Shown piece after piece: positions 54,747-64,000 of a DNA stretch of 64,000 nucleotides. The notes beneath the pieces were generated by a model. It made no database searches. It was not told the DNA's origin and worked only from the letters and a program-made list of their open reading frames with translations. Both the position numbers and the translations under genes were made by a program. How positions within the stretch are numbered: the stretch's first letter is position 1; each line of letters starts with the position of its first letter. The DNA is taken from the NCBI RefSeq assembly GCF_901875635.1, contig NZ_CABFMN010000077.1:23242-87241 (forward strand). The letters run 5' to 3'. The stretch is from Xylophilus ampelinus (GTDB taxonomy: Bacteria > Pseudomonadota > Gammaproteobacteria > Burkholderiales > Burkholderiaceae_C).

Positions 54747-56044
54747 ACGCGTCCGCCTCTCATCAGGACACGGTTCTCGTAATCCACCCGCAGCACGAGC
54801 GCGAGCGCGACCAGGTCCATCAGCATCGCCGAGCCGCCGAAGCTCATCAGCGGCAGGCCCAGGCCCTTGGTCGGCAGCGCGCCGAGGTTCACGCCCACGT
54901 TGATGAAGGCCTGGAAACCGATCCAGATGCCCACGCCCTGGGCGGTGAGGCCGGCGAACACGCGGTCCAGCGCGATCGCCTGGCGGCCGATGTGCATGAT
55001 GCGGCGCGTGAGCCAGAGGAAGAGCACGATGATCAGCAGCACGCCGACCAGGCCGAACTCCTCGCCCAGCACGGCCAGCAGGAAGTCGGTGTGCGCCTCG
55101 GGCAGCCAGTGCAGCTTCTCGACGCTGCCGCCCAGGCCAACGCCGAAGATCTCGCCGCGGCCGATCGCGATCAGCGCGTGCGAGAGCTGGTAGCCCTTGC
55201 CCAGCGCATGCTCCTCGCTGAAGGGGTCGAGGTAGGCGAAGATGCGCTCGCGCCGGAACTGGCTGGTCGCGATGATGAGCGCGAAGGCCGCCACCACCAG
55301 CGTCGCGATCACGAAGAACATGCGCGCGTTGACGCCGCCCAGGAAGAGGATGCCCATGGCGATCACCGCGATCACCATGAACGCGCCCATGTCGGGTTCG
55401 GCCAGCAGCAGCATGCCGATGACGAACACGGCGATGCCCATCGGCGCGACGGCACGGAAGAAGCGCTCCTTGATCTCCATCTTGCGCACCATGTAGCTGG
55501 CCGCATAGAGCACCATCGCCAGCTTGGCCAGTTCCGAGGGCTGGAAGTTCATGATGCCCAGCGGCAGCCAGCGGCGCGCGCCGTTGACCACGCGGCCGAT
55601 GTGCGGCACCAGCACCAGCACCAGCAGCAGGATCGAGATGATGAACAGCCAGGGCGCGACACGCTCCCAGATGCGCATGGGTACCTGGAAGGCCAGCAGG
55701 CCGGCCACGAAGGCGATGGCGATGAAGGCGCCGTGCCGCACGACGAAGAAGAACTGGCTGTAGTTGGCGCGCGCGAAGCGCGGGTTGTCGCCCAGCGCGA
55801 TAGAGGCCGAATACACCATCACGAAACCCCAGGCCAGCAGCGCGACGACCACCCACAGCATGGCCTGGTCGAAGCCGAGCACGCGCACCGGTGCGGCCTT
55901 GGTCTGCGTGAAGTCACCGCCACCGAGGCGCACCGGCAGGTGCATGGGCAGCGCGTCCATGCCGCTCTTGGCGGCGCGGCGGAACCAGCCGCCGAAGCGG
56001 CCGGCGGTCGGGTTGGGGGTGGCGCCGGCGGGGGTACTGCTCAT
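54743..56044 (-). CDS. ftsW: FtsW, septal SEDS glycosyltransferase
   Basis: This 433-residue membrane protein polymerises septal glycan with FtsI. An N-terminal cytoplasmic region of about 60 residues, richer in Gly/Pro than E. coli FtsW, precedes ten helices with SEDS motifs ([76 protein letters not shown]). It overlaps murD by four bases and murG by four. Confidence 0.95.
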   Translation of the reverse strand: MSSTPAGATPNPTAGRFGGWFRRAAKSGMDALPMHLPVRLGGGDFTQTKAAPVRVLGFDQAMLWVVVALLAWGFVMVYSASIALGDNPRFARANYSQFFFVVRHGAFIAIAFVAGLLAFQVPMRIWERVAPWLFIISILLLVLVLVPHIGRVVNGARRWLPLGIMNFQPSELAKLAMVLYAASYMVRKMEIKERFFRAVAPMGIAVFVIGMLLLAEPDMGAFMVIAVIAMGILFLGGVNARMFFVIATLVVAAFALIIATSQFRRERIFAYLDPFSEEHALGKGYQLSHALIAIGRGEIFGVGLGGSVEKLHWLPEAHTDFLLAVLGEEFGLVGVLLIIVLFLWLTRRIMHIGRQAIALDRVFAGLTAQGVGIWIGFQAFINVGVNLGALPTKGLGLPLMSFGGSAMLMDLVALALVLRVDYENRVLMRGGRV

Positions 56045-58050
56045 GATTGGAGAACTCCTCGGGCGGGCGCGTCCTGCAGTGCCTCGACGGCAGCGCGGAA
56101 CACTTCGGCGCGGTGCGCGTAGTCCTTGAACATGTCGAAGCTGGCGCAGGCTGGCGACAGCAGCACCGCATCACCGGCATGCGCACGGCGCGCGGCGGTG
56201 GCCACGGCCTCATCCATGTCGGGCGCGTGCAGCAGCGGCACGCCGGTGTCGGCGAGGGCCGACTCGATGACCGGCGCGTCGCGGCCGATGAGCACCACGG
56301 CGCGTGCGAAGCGCTGCACCGGATCGGCCAGCGGCGAGAAGTCCTGGCCTTTGCCCTCGCCACCCAGGATGACGATCACTTTCCGGTCGACTCCCAGGCC
56401 CAGCAGCGCTGCCGCGGTCGCGCCGACGTTCGTGCCCTTGCTGTCGTCGAAGAACTCGACGCCGTCGATGATCGCCACGGGCTCGACGCGATGCGGTTCG
56501 CCGCGGTATTCGCGCAGGCCGTAGAGCATCGGGCCCATCCGGCAGCCGGCCGACACTGCAAGCGCGAGCGCCGCCAGCGCGTTGAGCGCGTTGTGCTGGC
56601 CGCGGATGCGCAGCGCATCGGCGGGCATCAGGCGCTGGATGTGCAGTTCTTCTTCCGGCGCGCCCCGCTTGCGCTTCTGCGTCTCGTCGGCCTCATGGGC
56701 GCGCACCAGCCAGGCCATGCCGTTGATGCGCTCGATGCCGAAGTCGCCAGGACGCTGCGGCAGGTCGGCGCCGAAAGTCAGGTGCGCACGCACCACGGGC
56801 TTCTGCAGTTTGGCCTTGAGGGGCGCCGGCAGCATGGCCATCACGGCAGCGTCGTCGCGGTTGAGCACCATCAGGCCCTTCTGGCCGAAGATGCGCGCCT
56901 TGGCTGCGGCATAGCTCGCCATGTCGCCATGCCAGTCGAGGTGGTCCTGCGTGATGTTGAGCACGGTGGCGGCCGTGGGCTCGAAGCCCTGCACGCCGTC
57001 GAGCTGGAAGCTCGACAGCTCGAGCACCCACACCTGCGGCAGCGTGTCGGCGTCGATGTGCGCGGCCAGGGTGTCCAGCAGCGTGGGGCCGATGTTGCCG
57101 GCCACGGCCACGGACTTGCCTGCGTGCTCGATCAATTGCGCCGTGAGCGAGGTGACGGTGGTCTTGCCGTTGGTGCCGGTGATGGCGAGGACCGCGGGCG
57201 TGTAGCCCACCGGCGCCGCCGGGGCCTCGATGACGACGGCCGGTGCGGGTGCGGGCTCGTCCTCGGCCTGCGCCAGGGCGGCCGGGGTGGACAGTTCGGC
57301 GATGCGCGCCACGAACTCCGCGGCTTCGCGCGCGGCCTTGGGCACGTAGACGCCGGGCGCGGTTGGCTGGGCCGCCGTCGGCACGGAGAGCGAGAGGTCG
57401 GGTTGAACGCCTTCGACCGGTGCGCCGACGGAAGCATCGACGTCATCGGCGCCGGGCTCGGCTTCGTGCGCTTCATCCGTCGGCGTGAAGGATTCGTCCA
57501 CAGTGCCTGGCGCGGGCTCGCCCTGCGCAGACGCTGGCTCGGTCGTCGCCGCGGTGGGCAGATCTTCTTCCGGCGCGTCCGGGACCGGGGCGGCTTCCGG
57601 CTCGGCCGTCTCTGCGGCAGGCGTCTCGGTAGGCCCTGAGACTTCGGTGTCCGCGTCGTCTGCGACGGGGACCGGCGCGGCCGCCTGCGCCGCTTCGATA
57701 CGCGCCGCATGCACGTCGCGCAATGCCTGCGCGAAGAGGTCGAGTTCGCCGCCGACCACGAGGCCCACGGCGCGGGCCGCGTCCACAACCGATGCCACCG
57801 TCGCCGGCGACAGGCCTGGAGAACGGTACACGGCGCGGATGGGCGTGCCCTCGACCAGGGTAGCGCTGAACGGGCCGCTGACGAATCCCGCCTGCGGCAG
57901 TTCCTCGCGCAGCCTGGCCAGTTGCGGCGGTGCCTCGCGGGTGTCGGCCACGGTCACCTGCGCGCCGTGCCGCGCACACCAGCGCGCCATCGCCAGGCCG
58001 GACGCGCCGAGGCCCAGGACGAGGACGGGGAGGTCTTGGAGGTGTCGCAT
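56041..58050 (-). CDS. murD: MurD, D-glutamate ligase with a large insertion
   Basis: This enzyme adds D-Glu to UDP-MurNAc-L-Ala. It has the N-terminal [20 protein letters not shown], the ATP loop [42 protein letters not shown] and the C-terminal [16 protein letters not shown]. At 669 residues it is far longer than E. coli MurD (438). Residues about 118-283 (DNA about 57202-57699) are an Ala/Pro/Glu/Asp-rich acidic tract between the first domain and the ATP-binding domain. The frame is intact and all catalytic motifs are present, so the enzyme is likely active with a disordered linker. Confidence 0.94.
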   Translation of the reverse strand: MRHLQDLPVLVLGLGASGLAMARWCARHGAQVTVADTREAPPQLARLREELPQAGFVSGPFSATLVEGTPIRAVYRSPGLSPATVASVVDAARAVGLVVGGELDLFAQALRDVHAARIEAAQAAAPVPVADDADTEVSGPTETPAAETAEPEAAPVPDAPEEDLPTAATTEPASAQGEPAPGTVDESFTPTDEAHEAEPGADDVDASVGAPVEGVQPDLSLSVPTAAQPTAPGVYVPKAAREAAEFVARIAELSTPAALAQAEDEPAPAPAVVIEAPAAPVGYTPAVLAITGTNGKTTVTSLTAQLIEHAGKSVAVAGNIGPTLLDTLAAHIDADTLPQVWVLELSSFQLDGVQGFEPTAATVLNITQDHLDWHGDMASYAAAKARIFGQKGLMVLNRDDAAVMAMLPAPLKAKLQKPVVRAHLTFGADLPQRPGDFGIERINGMAWLVRAHEADETQKRKRGAPEEELHIQRLMPADALRIRGQHNALNALAALALAVSAGCRMGPMLYGLREYRGEPHRVEPVAIIDGVEFFDDSKGTNVGATAAALLGLGVDRKVIVILGGEGKGQDFSPLADPVQRFARAVVLIGRDAPVIESALADTGVPLLHAPDMDEAVATAARRAHAGDAVLLSPACASFDMFKDYAHRAEVFRAAVEALQDAPARGVLQS

Positions 58051-58061
58051 TGCAGGGCCGT

Positions 58062-59240
58062 CTAGCGCAGCTTCAAGGTCGACAGGCCCACCAGGCACAG
58101 CAGCATGGTGATGATCCAGAAGCGCACGACCACCTGGGTCTCGCGCCAGCCGCTCTTCTCGAAGTGGTGGTGCAAGGGTGCCATCTTCAGCACGCGCCGA
58201 CCCTCGCCGTAACGCTTCTTCGTGTATTTGAAGTAACTGACCTGTGCCATCACCGAGATCGCCTCGACCACGAAGATGCCGCCCATCACGAAGAACACGA
58301 TCTCCTGGCGCACGATGATCGCGATGGTGCCCAGCGCGCCGCCCAGCGCCAGCGCGCCGACGTCGCCCATGAAGACCTGCGCCGGGTGGGTGTTGAACCA
58401 CAGGAAGGCCAGGCCGGCGCCGGCCATCGCCGAGCAGAAGACCAGCAGTTCGCCCGAGCCCGGGATGTGCGGGAACAGCAGGTAGCGCGCGTAGACCGAG
58501 CTGCCCGTGACATACGCGAACACACCCAGGGCCGAACCGACCATCACCACCGGCATGATGGCCAGCCCGTCGAGCCCGTCGGTGAGGTTCACGGCATTGC
58601 TGGCGCCCACGATCACCAGGTAAGTGAGGATGACGAAGCCGATGCCGCCCAGCGGATAGCTCACTTCCTTGAAGAAGGGCACGATGAGGTTGATCTTGGG
58701 CGGGAAGTCGAGCGCGAAGCCGGAACGCACCCAGTTCACGAACAGCTCCATCACCCGCCAGTTCGAGCTTTCGGAGATGCTGAACAGCAGGTAGAAGGCC
58801 GCCACCAGCCCGACCAGCGACTGCCACATGTACTTCTCGCGCGAGCGCATGCCTTCCGGGTCCTTGCGCACGACTTTGCGCCAGTCGTCGACCCAGCCGA
58901 TGGCACCGAAGCCCAGCGTGACCCACAGCACGATCCAGACGAAGCGGTTCGACAGGTCGAACCACAGCAGCGTCGCGAAGGCGATCGAGAACAGCACCAG
59001 CACGCCGCCCATGGTGGGCGTGCCGCTCTTGGTCAGGTGCGTCTCCATGCCATAGCCGCGCACGGGCTGGCCGATCTTGAGCGCCGTGAGCCGGCGGATC
59101 GCGTACGGCCCCACGGCCAGGCCGATCAGCAGCGCGGTGAGCGCGGCCATGAGGGCACGGAAGGTGAGGTACTGGAACACACGCAGGAACCCGAACTCGG
59201 GTGAGAGCGTCTGCAGCCATTGGGCCAGGCTCATCAGCAT
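58062..59240 (-). CDS. mraY: MraY, phospho-MurNAc-pentapeptide translocase
   Basis: This 392-residue membrane enzyme makes lipid I. It has about ten helices and family motifs [54 protein letters not shown] and [11 protein letters not shown]. Start at 59240 gives MLMSLAQW; an ATG at 59234 is equally possible. Confidence 0.96.
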   Translation of the reverse strand: MLMSLAQWLQTLSPEFGFLRVFQYLTFRALMAALTALLIGLAVGPYAIRRLTALKIGQPVRGYGMETHLTKSGTPTMGGVLVLFSIAFATLLWFDLSNRFVWIVLWVTLGFGAIGWVDDWRKVVRKDPEGMRSREKYMWQSLVGLVAAFYLLFSISESSNWRVMELFVNWVRSGFALDFPPKINLIVPFFKEVSYPLGGIGFVILTYLVIVGASNAVNLTDGLDGLAIMPVVMVGSALGVFAYVTGSSVYARYLLFPHIPGSGELLVFCSAMAGAGLAFLWFNTHPAQVFMGDVGALALGGALGTIAIIVRQEIVFFVMGGIFVVEAISVMAQVSYFKYTKKRYGEGRRVLKMAPLHHHFEKSGWRETQVVVRFWIITMLLCLVGLSTLKLR

Positions 59241-59255
59241 GTGGGCGTGCCGTCG

Positions 59256-60709
59256 TCATGCAGCATGGCCGGCCTCCTTCTGTTCTTGTTGCAGCGGCGC
59301 GAGCTGTGCGGCCACGGCCTGCACGACGCGCTCCATCTTCATGAAGCGCGAGCCCTTGACCACCAGGCTGGCGGTGGCGGGCAGGCGCGCGAGCACCGCG
59401 GCATTGAGCGCCTCGATGCTGTCGAAATGCTTTCCCTCGGACGACGGGCTGCCGGCGTTGAAGATGTCGACCGCATGCGCTGTGGCGTCGCCCAGCGCGT
59501 AGAGGGCGTCGAGGCCGCGGATGCGCGCCCAGTCGCCCACCTCGGCATGGAAGCGGGGGCCCTGGTCGCCCACCTCGCCCATGTCGCCCAGCACCAGCAG
59601 GCGCGGCGCCGGCAGTTCGGCCAGCACGTCGATCGCAGCGCGGACCGAGTCGGGATTGGCGTTGTAGGTGTCGTCGACCAGCGTGAGGGGAGGCAGCCCG
59701 GCGCGCGCCAGCTGCTGGCTGCGCGAGCGGCCCTTGACCGGCTCGAAGGCCGAGAGGCCGCGCCCGATCTCGTCGAGCGAGACGCCGGCGGCCATGGCAC
59801 AGGCCACCACCGCCAGCGCGTTGTGCAGGTTGTGGCGCCCGGCGATGCGCAGCCGCGCCTGCACGTTGCCGATGGGGGTGCGAGCCTCGAACTGCCAGGC
59901 ATCGCCCTGCCATTCGGCGGTTGCCAGCGACACGTCGGCGTCGGGCGAACTGCCGAAGCTGATGCAGCGGCGCGGCCCGCCTTCGCGCGCCAGTTCTTCC
60001 CACAGCGTGGTGTAGACATCGCCGTGCGGGAACACGGCCGTGCCGTTCTCGGGCAGGGCCACGAAGACGGAGCCGTTCTCGCGCGCAACCGCCTCGACCG
60101 TGGCCATGAATTCCTGGTGCTCGCGCTGGGCGTTGTTGACCAGTGCGATGGTGGGCTGCGCCATCGCCGCCAGGCGGGCGATCTCGCCCGGATGGTTCAT
60201 GCCCAGCTCGACCACAGCCAGGCTGTGCCCGGCGCGCAGGCGCAGCAGGGTGAGCGGCACGCCGACTTCGTTGTTGAGGTTGCCGACCGTGGCCAGGCTG
60301 CGCTCGCCGGCGGCCGTGCGCAGCACCGACGCGATCATCTGCGTCACGGTGGTCTTGCCGTTGCTGCCGGTCACGGCGATCAGCGGCAGGTCGAACTGCG
60401 CGCGCCAGCCGTGGGCGATGGCGCCCAGCGCGGCCAGCGCGGCCAGCGAGTCGGGCACTTCCAGCCCCGGCAGGCCGACCTGCTCCAGGCCATGGTGCGC
60501 GACGGCGGCCACGGCGCCGCGCGCCCTGGCGTCGGCCAGGAAGTCGTTGGCATCGAAGCGCTCGCCGCGCAGCGCGACGAACAGGTCGCCTTCGGCCAGC
60601 GTGCGCGTATCGGTGTGCACGCGGGCGATGGGCGTGGCGCCCTCGCCGACGATGCGCGCGCCCGGCACCCAGGCCGCGGCCTGTGCCAGGGTGAACATGG
60701 CGCCCTCGC

Positions 60710-60713
<4 letters not shown>
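59256..60713 (-). CDS. murF: MurF, D-Ala-D-Ala adding ligase
   Basis: This 485-residue ligase adds D-Ala-D-Ala to the UDP-MurNAc-tripeptide. Motifs are [26 protein letters not shown], the ATP loop [34 protein letters not shown], and [18 protein letters not shown] with [17 protein letters not shown]. It overlaps the murE stop (ATGA) at its start. Confidence 0.96.
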
Positions 60714-62217
<1,504 letters not shown>

Positions 62218-62218
<1 letters not shown>

Positions 62219-63969
62219 CAGAAGCTTTCGTCCACACCCTGCGTGACGATGAGCGGCTTCACGGCAAGGTCCGGCGGCACGTTCATCATGCGCAGCGTCT
62301 GCTGCACGACCTCGCTGAACACCGGCGCGGCGGCCAGGCCGCCGAAGTAGCGACCGTCGCCGGGCTCGTCGATCATCACGCCGACAATGATGCGCGGCTT
62401 CTCGATCGGTGCCATGCCGGTGAACCAGGCGCGGTACTTGTTGCTCGCGTAGCCCTTGCCCACCTGCTTGTGCGCGGTGCCGGACTTGCCGCCCACCGAG
62501 TAGCCGACGGTCTGCGCCAGCGGGCCCGTGCCGCCGGGGCCGGCCGCCATCTGCAGCATGCGGCGCACCTCGAGCGCAGTGCTGGGCGAGAACACGCGCA
62601 CGCCCGTTGCCATGTCGGGCGACTTGAGCATGGTCATGGGGATCAGTTGCCCGTCGTGCGCGAAGGAGGTGTACGAATGCACCATCTGCAGCAGCGAGGC
62701 CGAGATGCCGTAGCCGTAGGCCATGGTGGCCTGCTCGACGGGCTTCCAGCTCTTCCAGGGGCGCAGGCGGCCGGTGACGGCACCGGGAAACTGGATCTGC
62801 GGCTTCTGACCGTAGCCCAGCGAGGTGAAGGTGTCCCACATCTCCTGCGGGCTCATCTTCTGGGCGATCTTGAGCGCGCCGATGTTGCTCGACTTCTGGA
62901 TCACACCCTGGACGGTGAGGGTGCCGTAGTTGTGGGTGTCGCTGATGGTGAAGCCGCCGAGCTGGTAGCGGCCGGGCGAGGTCTCGATCACCGTCTGCGG
63001 CTTCACGCGGCCGGCCTCGAGCGCCATCGCGATGGTGATGGGCTTCATCGTCGAGCCCGGCTCGAAGACGTCGGTGAGCGCGCGGTTGCGCAGCTGCTCG
63101 CCGGTGAGGTTCTGGCGTTTGTCGGGCACGTAGCTCGGGTAGTTGGCCAGCGCCAGCAGCTCGCCGGTGACGGCGTCGAGCACCACGACGCTCCCTGCCT
63201 TGGCCTTGCGTGCCGTCACGGCGTCGCGCAGCTTCTGGTAGGCGAAGAACTGCACCTTGCTGTCGATGGACAGCTGGATGTCCTTGCCGTCCACCGGCGG
63301 GATCTGCTCGCCCACACCCTCGATCACGCGGCCCAGCCGGTCCTTGATGACGCGCTGCGAGCCGGCCTTGCCGCCCAGCGCCTTGTCGAAGGCGAGTTCG
63401 ATGCCTTCCTGGCCGTGGTCCTCCACGTTGGTGAAGCCGACCACGTGCGCGGCGGCCTCGCCCTCGGGGTACTGGCGCTTGTACTCGCGCGTCTGGTACA
63501 GGCCCTTGATGCCGAGCGCGGCGATCTGCTTGGCGATCGGCTCGTCGACCTGGCGCTGGATCCAGACGAAGGTCTTGTCCTCGTCGGCCAGCTTCTTGTC
63601 CAGGTCCTTCTGCGGCATGCCCAGCAGCTTGGCCACTTGGCGCAGCTTGGCGGTGGTGTCGGGGTTGCCGCGCTCGATGTCCTCGGGAATGGCCCACACG
63701 CTGGGCGCGATCACGCTCGAGGCCAGGATCAGGCCGTTGCGGTCGAGGATGCGGCCGCGGTTGGCCGGCAGCTCCAGCGTGCGCTCGAAGCGCACCGTGC
63801 CCTGGCGCTGGAAGAAGTCGTTGCCGATCACCTGCACGTACACCGCACGGCCGGCCAGCACGCAGAAGCCGAAGCCGATGGCCGCGACGATGAACTTGCT
63901 GCGCCAGACAGGCGTCTTGCTCGCCAGCAGGGGCGAGGTGGTGTAGCGCACGCTGCGACCGGTGCTCAT
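62218..63969 (-). CDS. ftsI: FtsI (PBP3), septal transpeptidase
   Basis: This 583-residue class B penicillin-binding protein cross-links septal peptidoglycan. It has a short cytoplasmic tail, one membrane helix (FIVAAIGFGFCVLAGRAVYV), the dimerisation domain (ELPANRGRILDRNGLILA), and the transpeptidase domain with the active-site serine in FEPGSTMKP, the SSN motif (KSSNIGALKI) and KSGT (GGKSGTAHK). It leads the intact part of the cluster. Confidence 0.97.
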
Positions 63970-64000
63970 CGCGCCCTCCCCGAATGCGCCGGCGCACGGG
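63966..64000 (-). CDS. ftsL: FtsL, last residues only
   Basis: The frame ends RAPAHSGRAR and TGA, overlapping the ftsI start as ATGA. Only about ten residues are in the window, so the call rests on gene order (ftsL precedes ftsI in nearly all dcw clusters), not on sequence similarity. Confidence 0.4.
   Translation of the reverse strand, partial: RAPAHSGRAR

Overview
The window is one contiguous stretch of a GC-rich (about two thirds G+C by eye) betaproteobacterial chromosome, most likely family Comamonadaceae (Variovorax/Acidovorax-like). The basis is the Burkholderiales gene orders (ftsI-murE-murF-mraY-murD-ftsW-murG-murC-ddl-ftsQ-ftsA-ftsZ-lpxC; accB-accC-prmA-DUF3426-pfkB; yqiA-RNB-tonB-aroE-mtgA), a lysine-rich histone-H1-like protein, and a dispersed repeat whose core is a 17-nt palindrome, GCTAT-N7-ATAGC, which I associate with this family. 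I see no transposase, phage, plasmid, CRISPR, tRNA or rRNA.

Layout. 1-6700: the end of miaB, then glrK - qseG-like lipoprotein - glrR, then opgH, the periplasmic-glucan glucosyltransferase. Between glrR and opgH lies a complete sigma-54 enhancer layout: two exact and one near TGTC-N10-GACA sites, an IHF site and a -24/-12 promoter. 6700-13060: ffh, a CcsA/YpjD-like membrane protein, a small cysteine protein, pilS-pilR, ampD. 13060-18490: class Ia ribonucleotide reductase (nrdA behind two NrdR boxes, nrdB), then the histone-like gene. 18560-25180 (minus strand): a PfkB kinase, a DUF3426 zinc-ribbon protein, prmA, accC, accB, a TlpA-type thioredoxin and an unknown protein. 25240-31330: mpl and a cupin on plus; aroG with an aromatic leader-peptide attenuator, tldD and rodA on minus. 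31430-36650: yqiA, an RNB-family nuclease, tonB-like, aroE, mtgA. 36650-46400: an IclR regulator divergent from a crotonase and an NDP-forming acyl-CoA synthetase; plsC, a cdsA-like gene and ruvC; a LysR regulator divergent from a Bug-type solute-binding protein and a maleylacetate reductase. 46400-64000 (minus): the division and cell-wall (dcw) cluster, cut inside ftsL.

Much of the window serves the envelope: precursor synthesis (murC-F, mraY, murG, ddl), polymerisation (ftsI, ftsW, rodA, mtgA), recycling (ampD, mpl), outer-membrane lipid (lpxC), glycerolipids (plsC, cdsA-like, accBC), periplasmic glucan (opgH), and an envelope-sensing two-component system (GlrK/GlrR) that appears wired to opgH.

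The strongest unusual observations are: (1) the GlrR/IHF/sigma-54 control region of opgH; (2) a leader-peptide attenuator for DAHP synthase with a mutually exclusive antiterminator; (3) two operon junctions (accB-accC, murG-murC) where a decayed copy of the downstream gene's first codons forms a short coupled ORF; (4) in-frame copies of the GCTAT-N7-ATAGC repeat in essential enzymes; (5) large Ala/Pro-rich insertions in MurD and PlsC; (6) two long palindromes touching the miaB and ftsZ stop codons. No computation was run; all motif calls are by eye.
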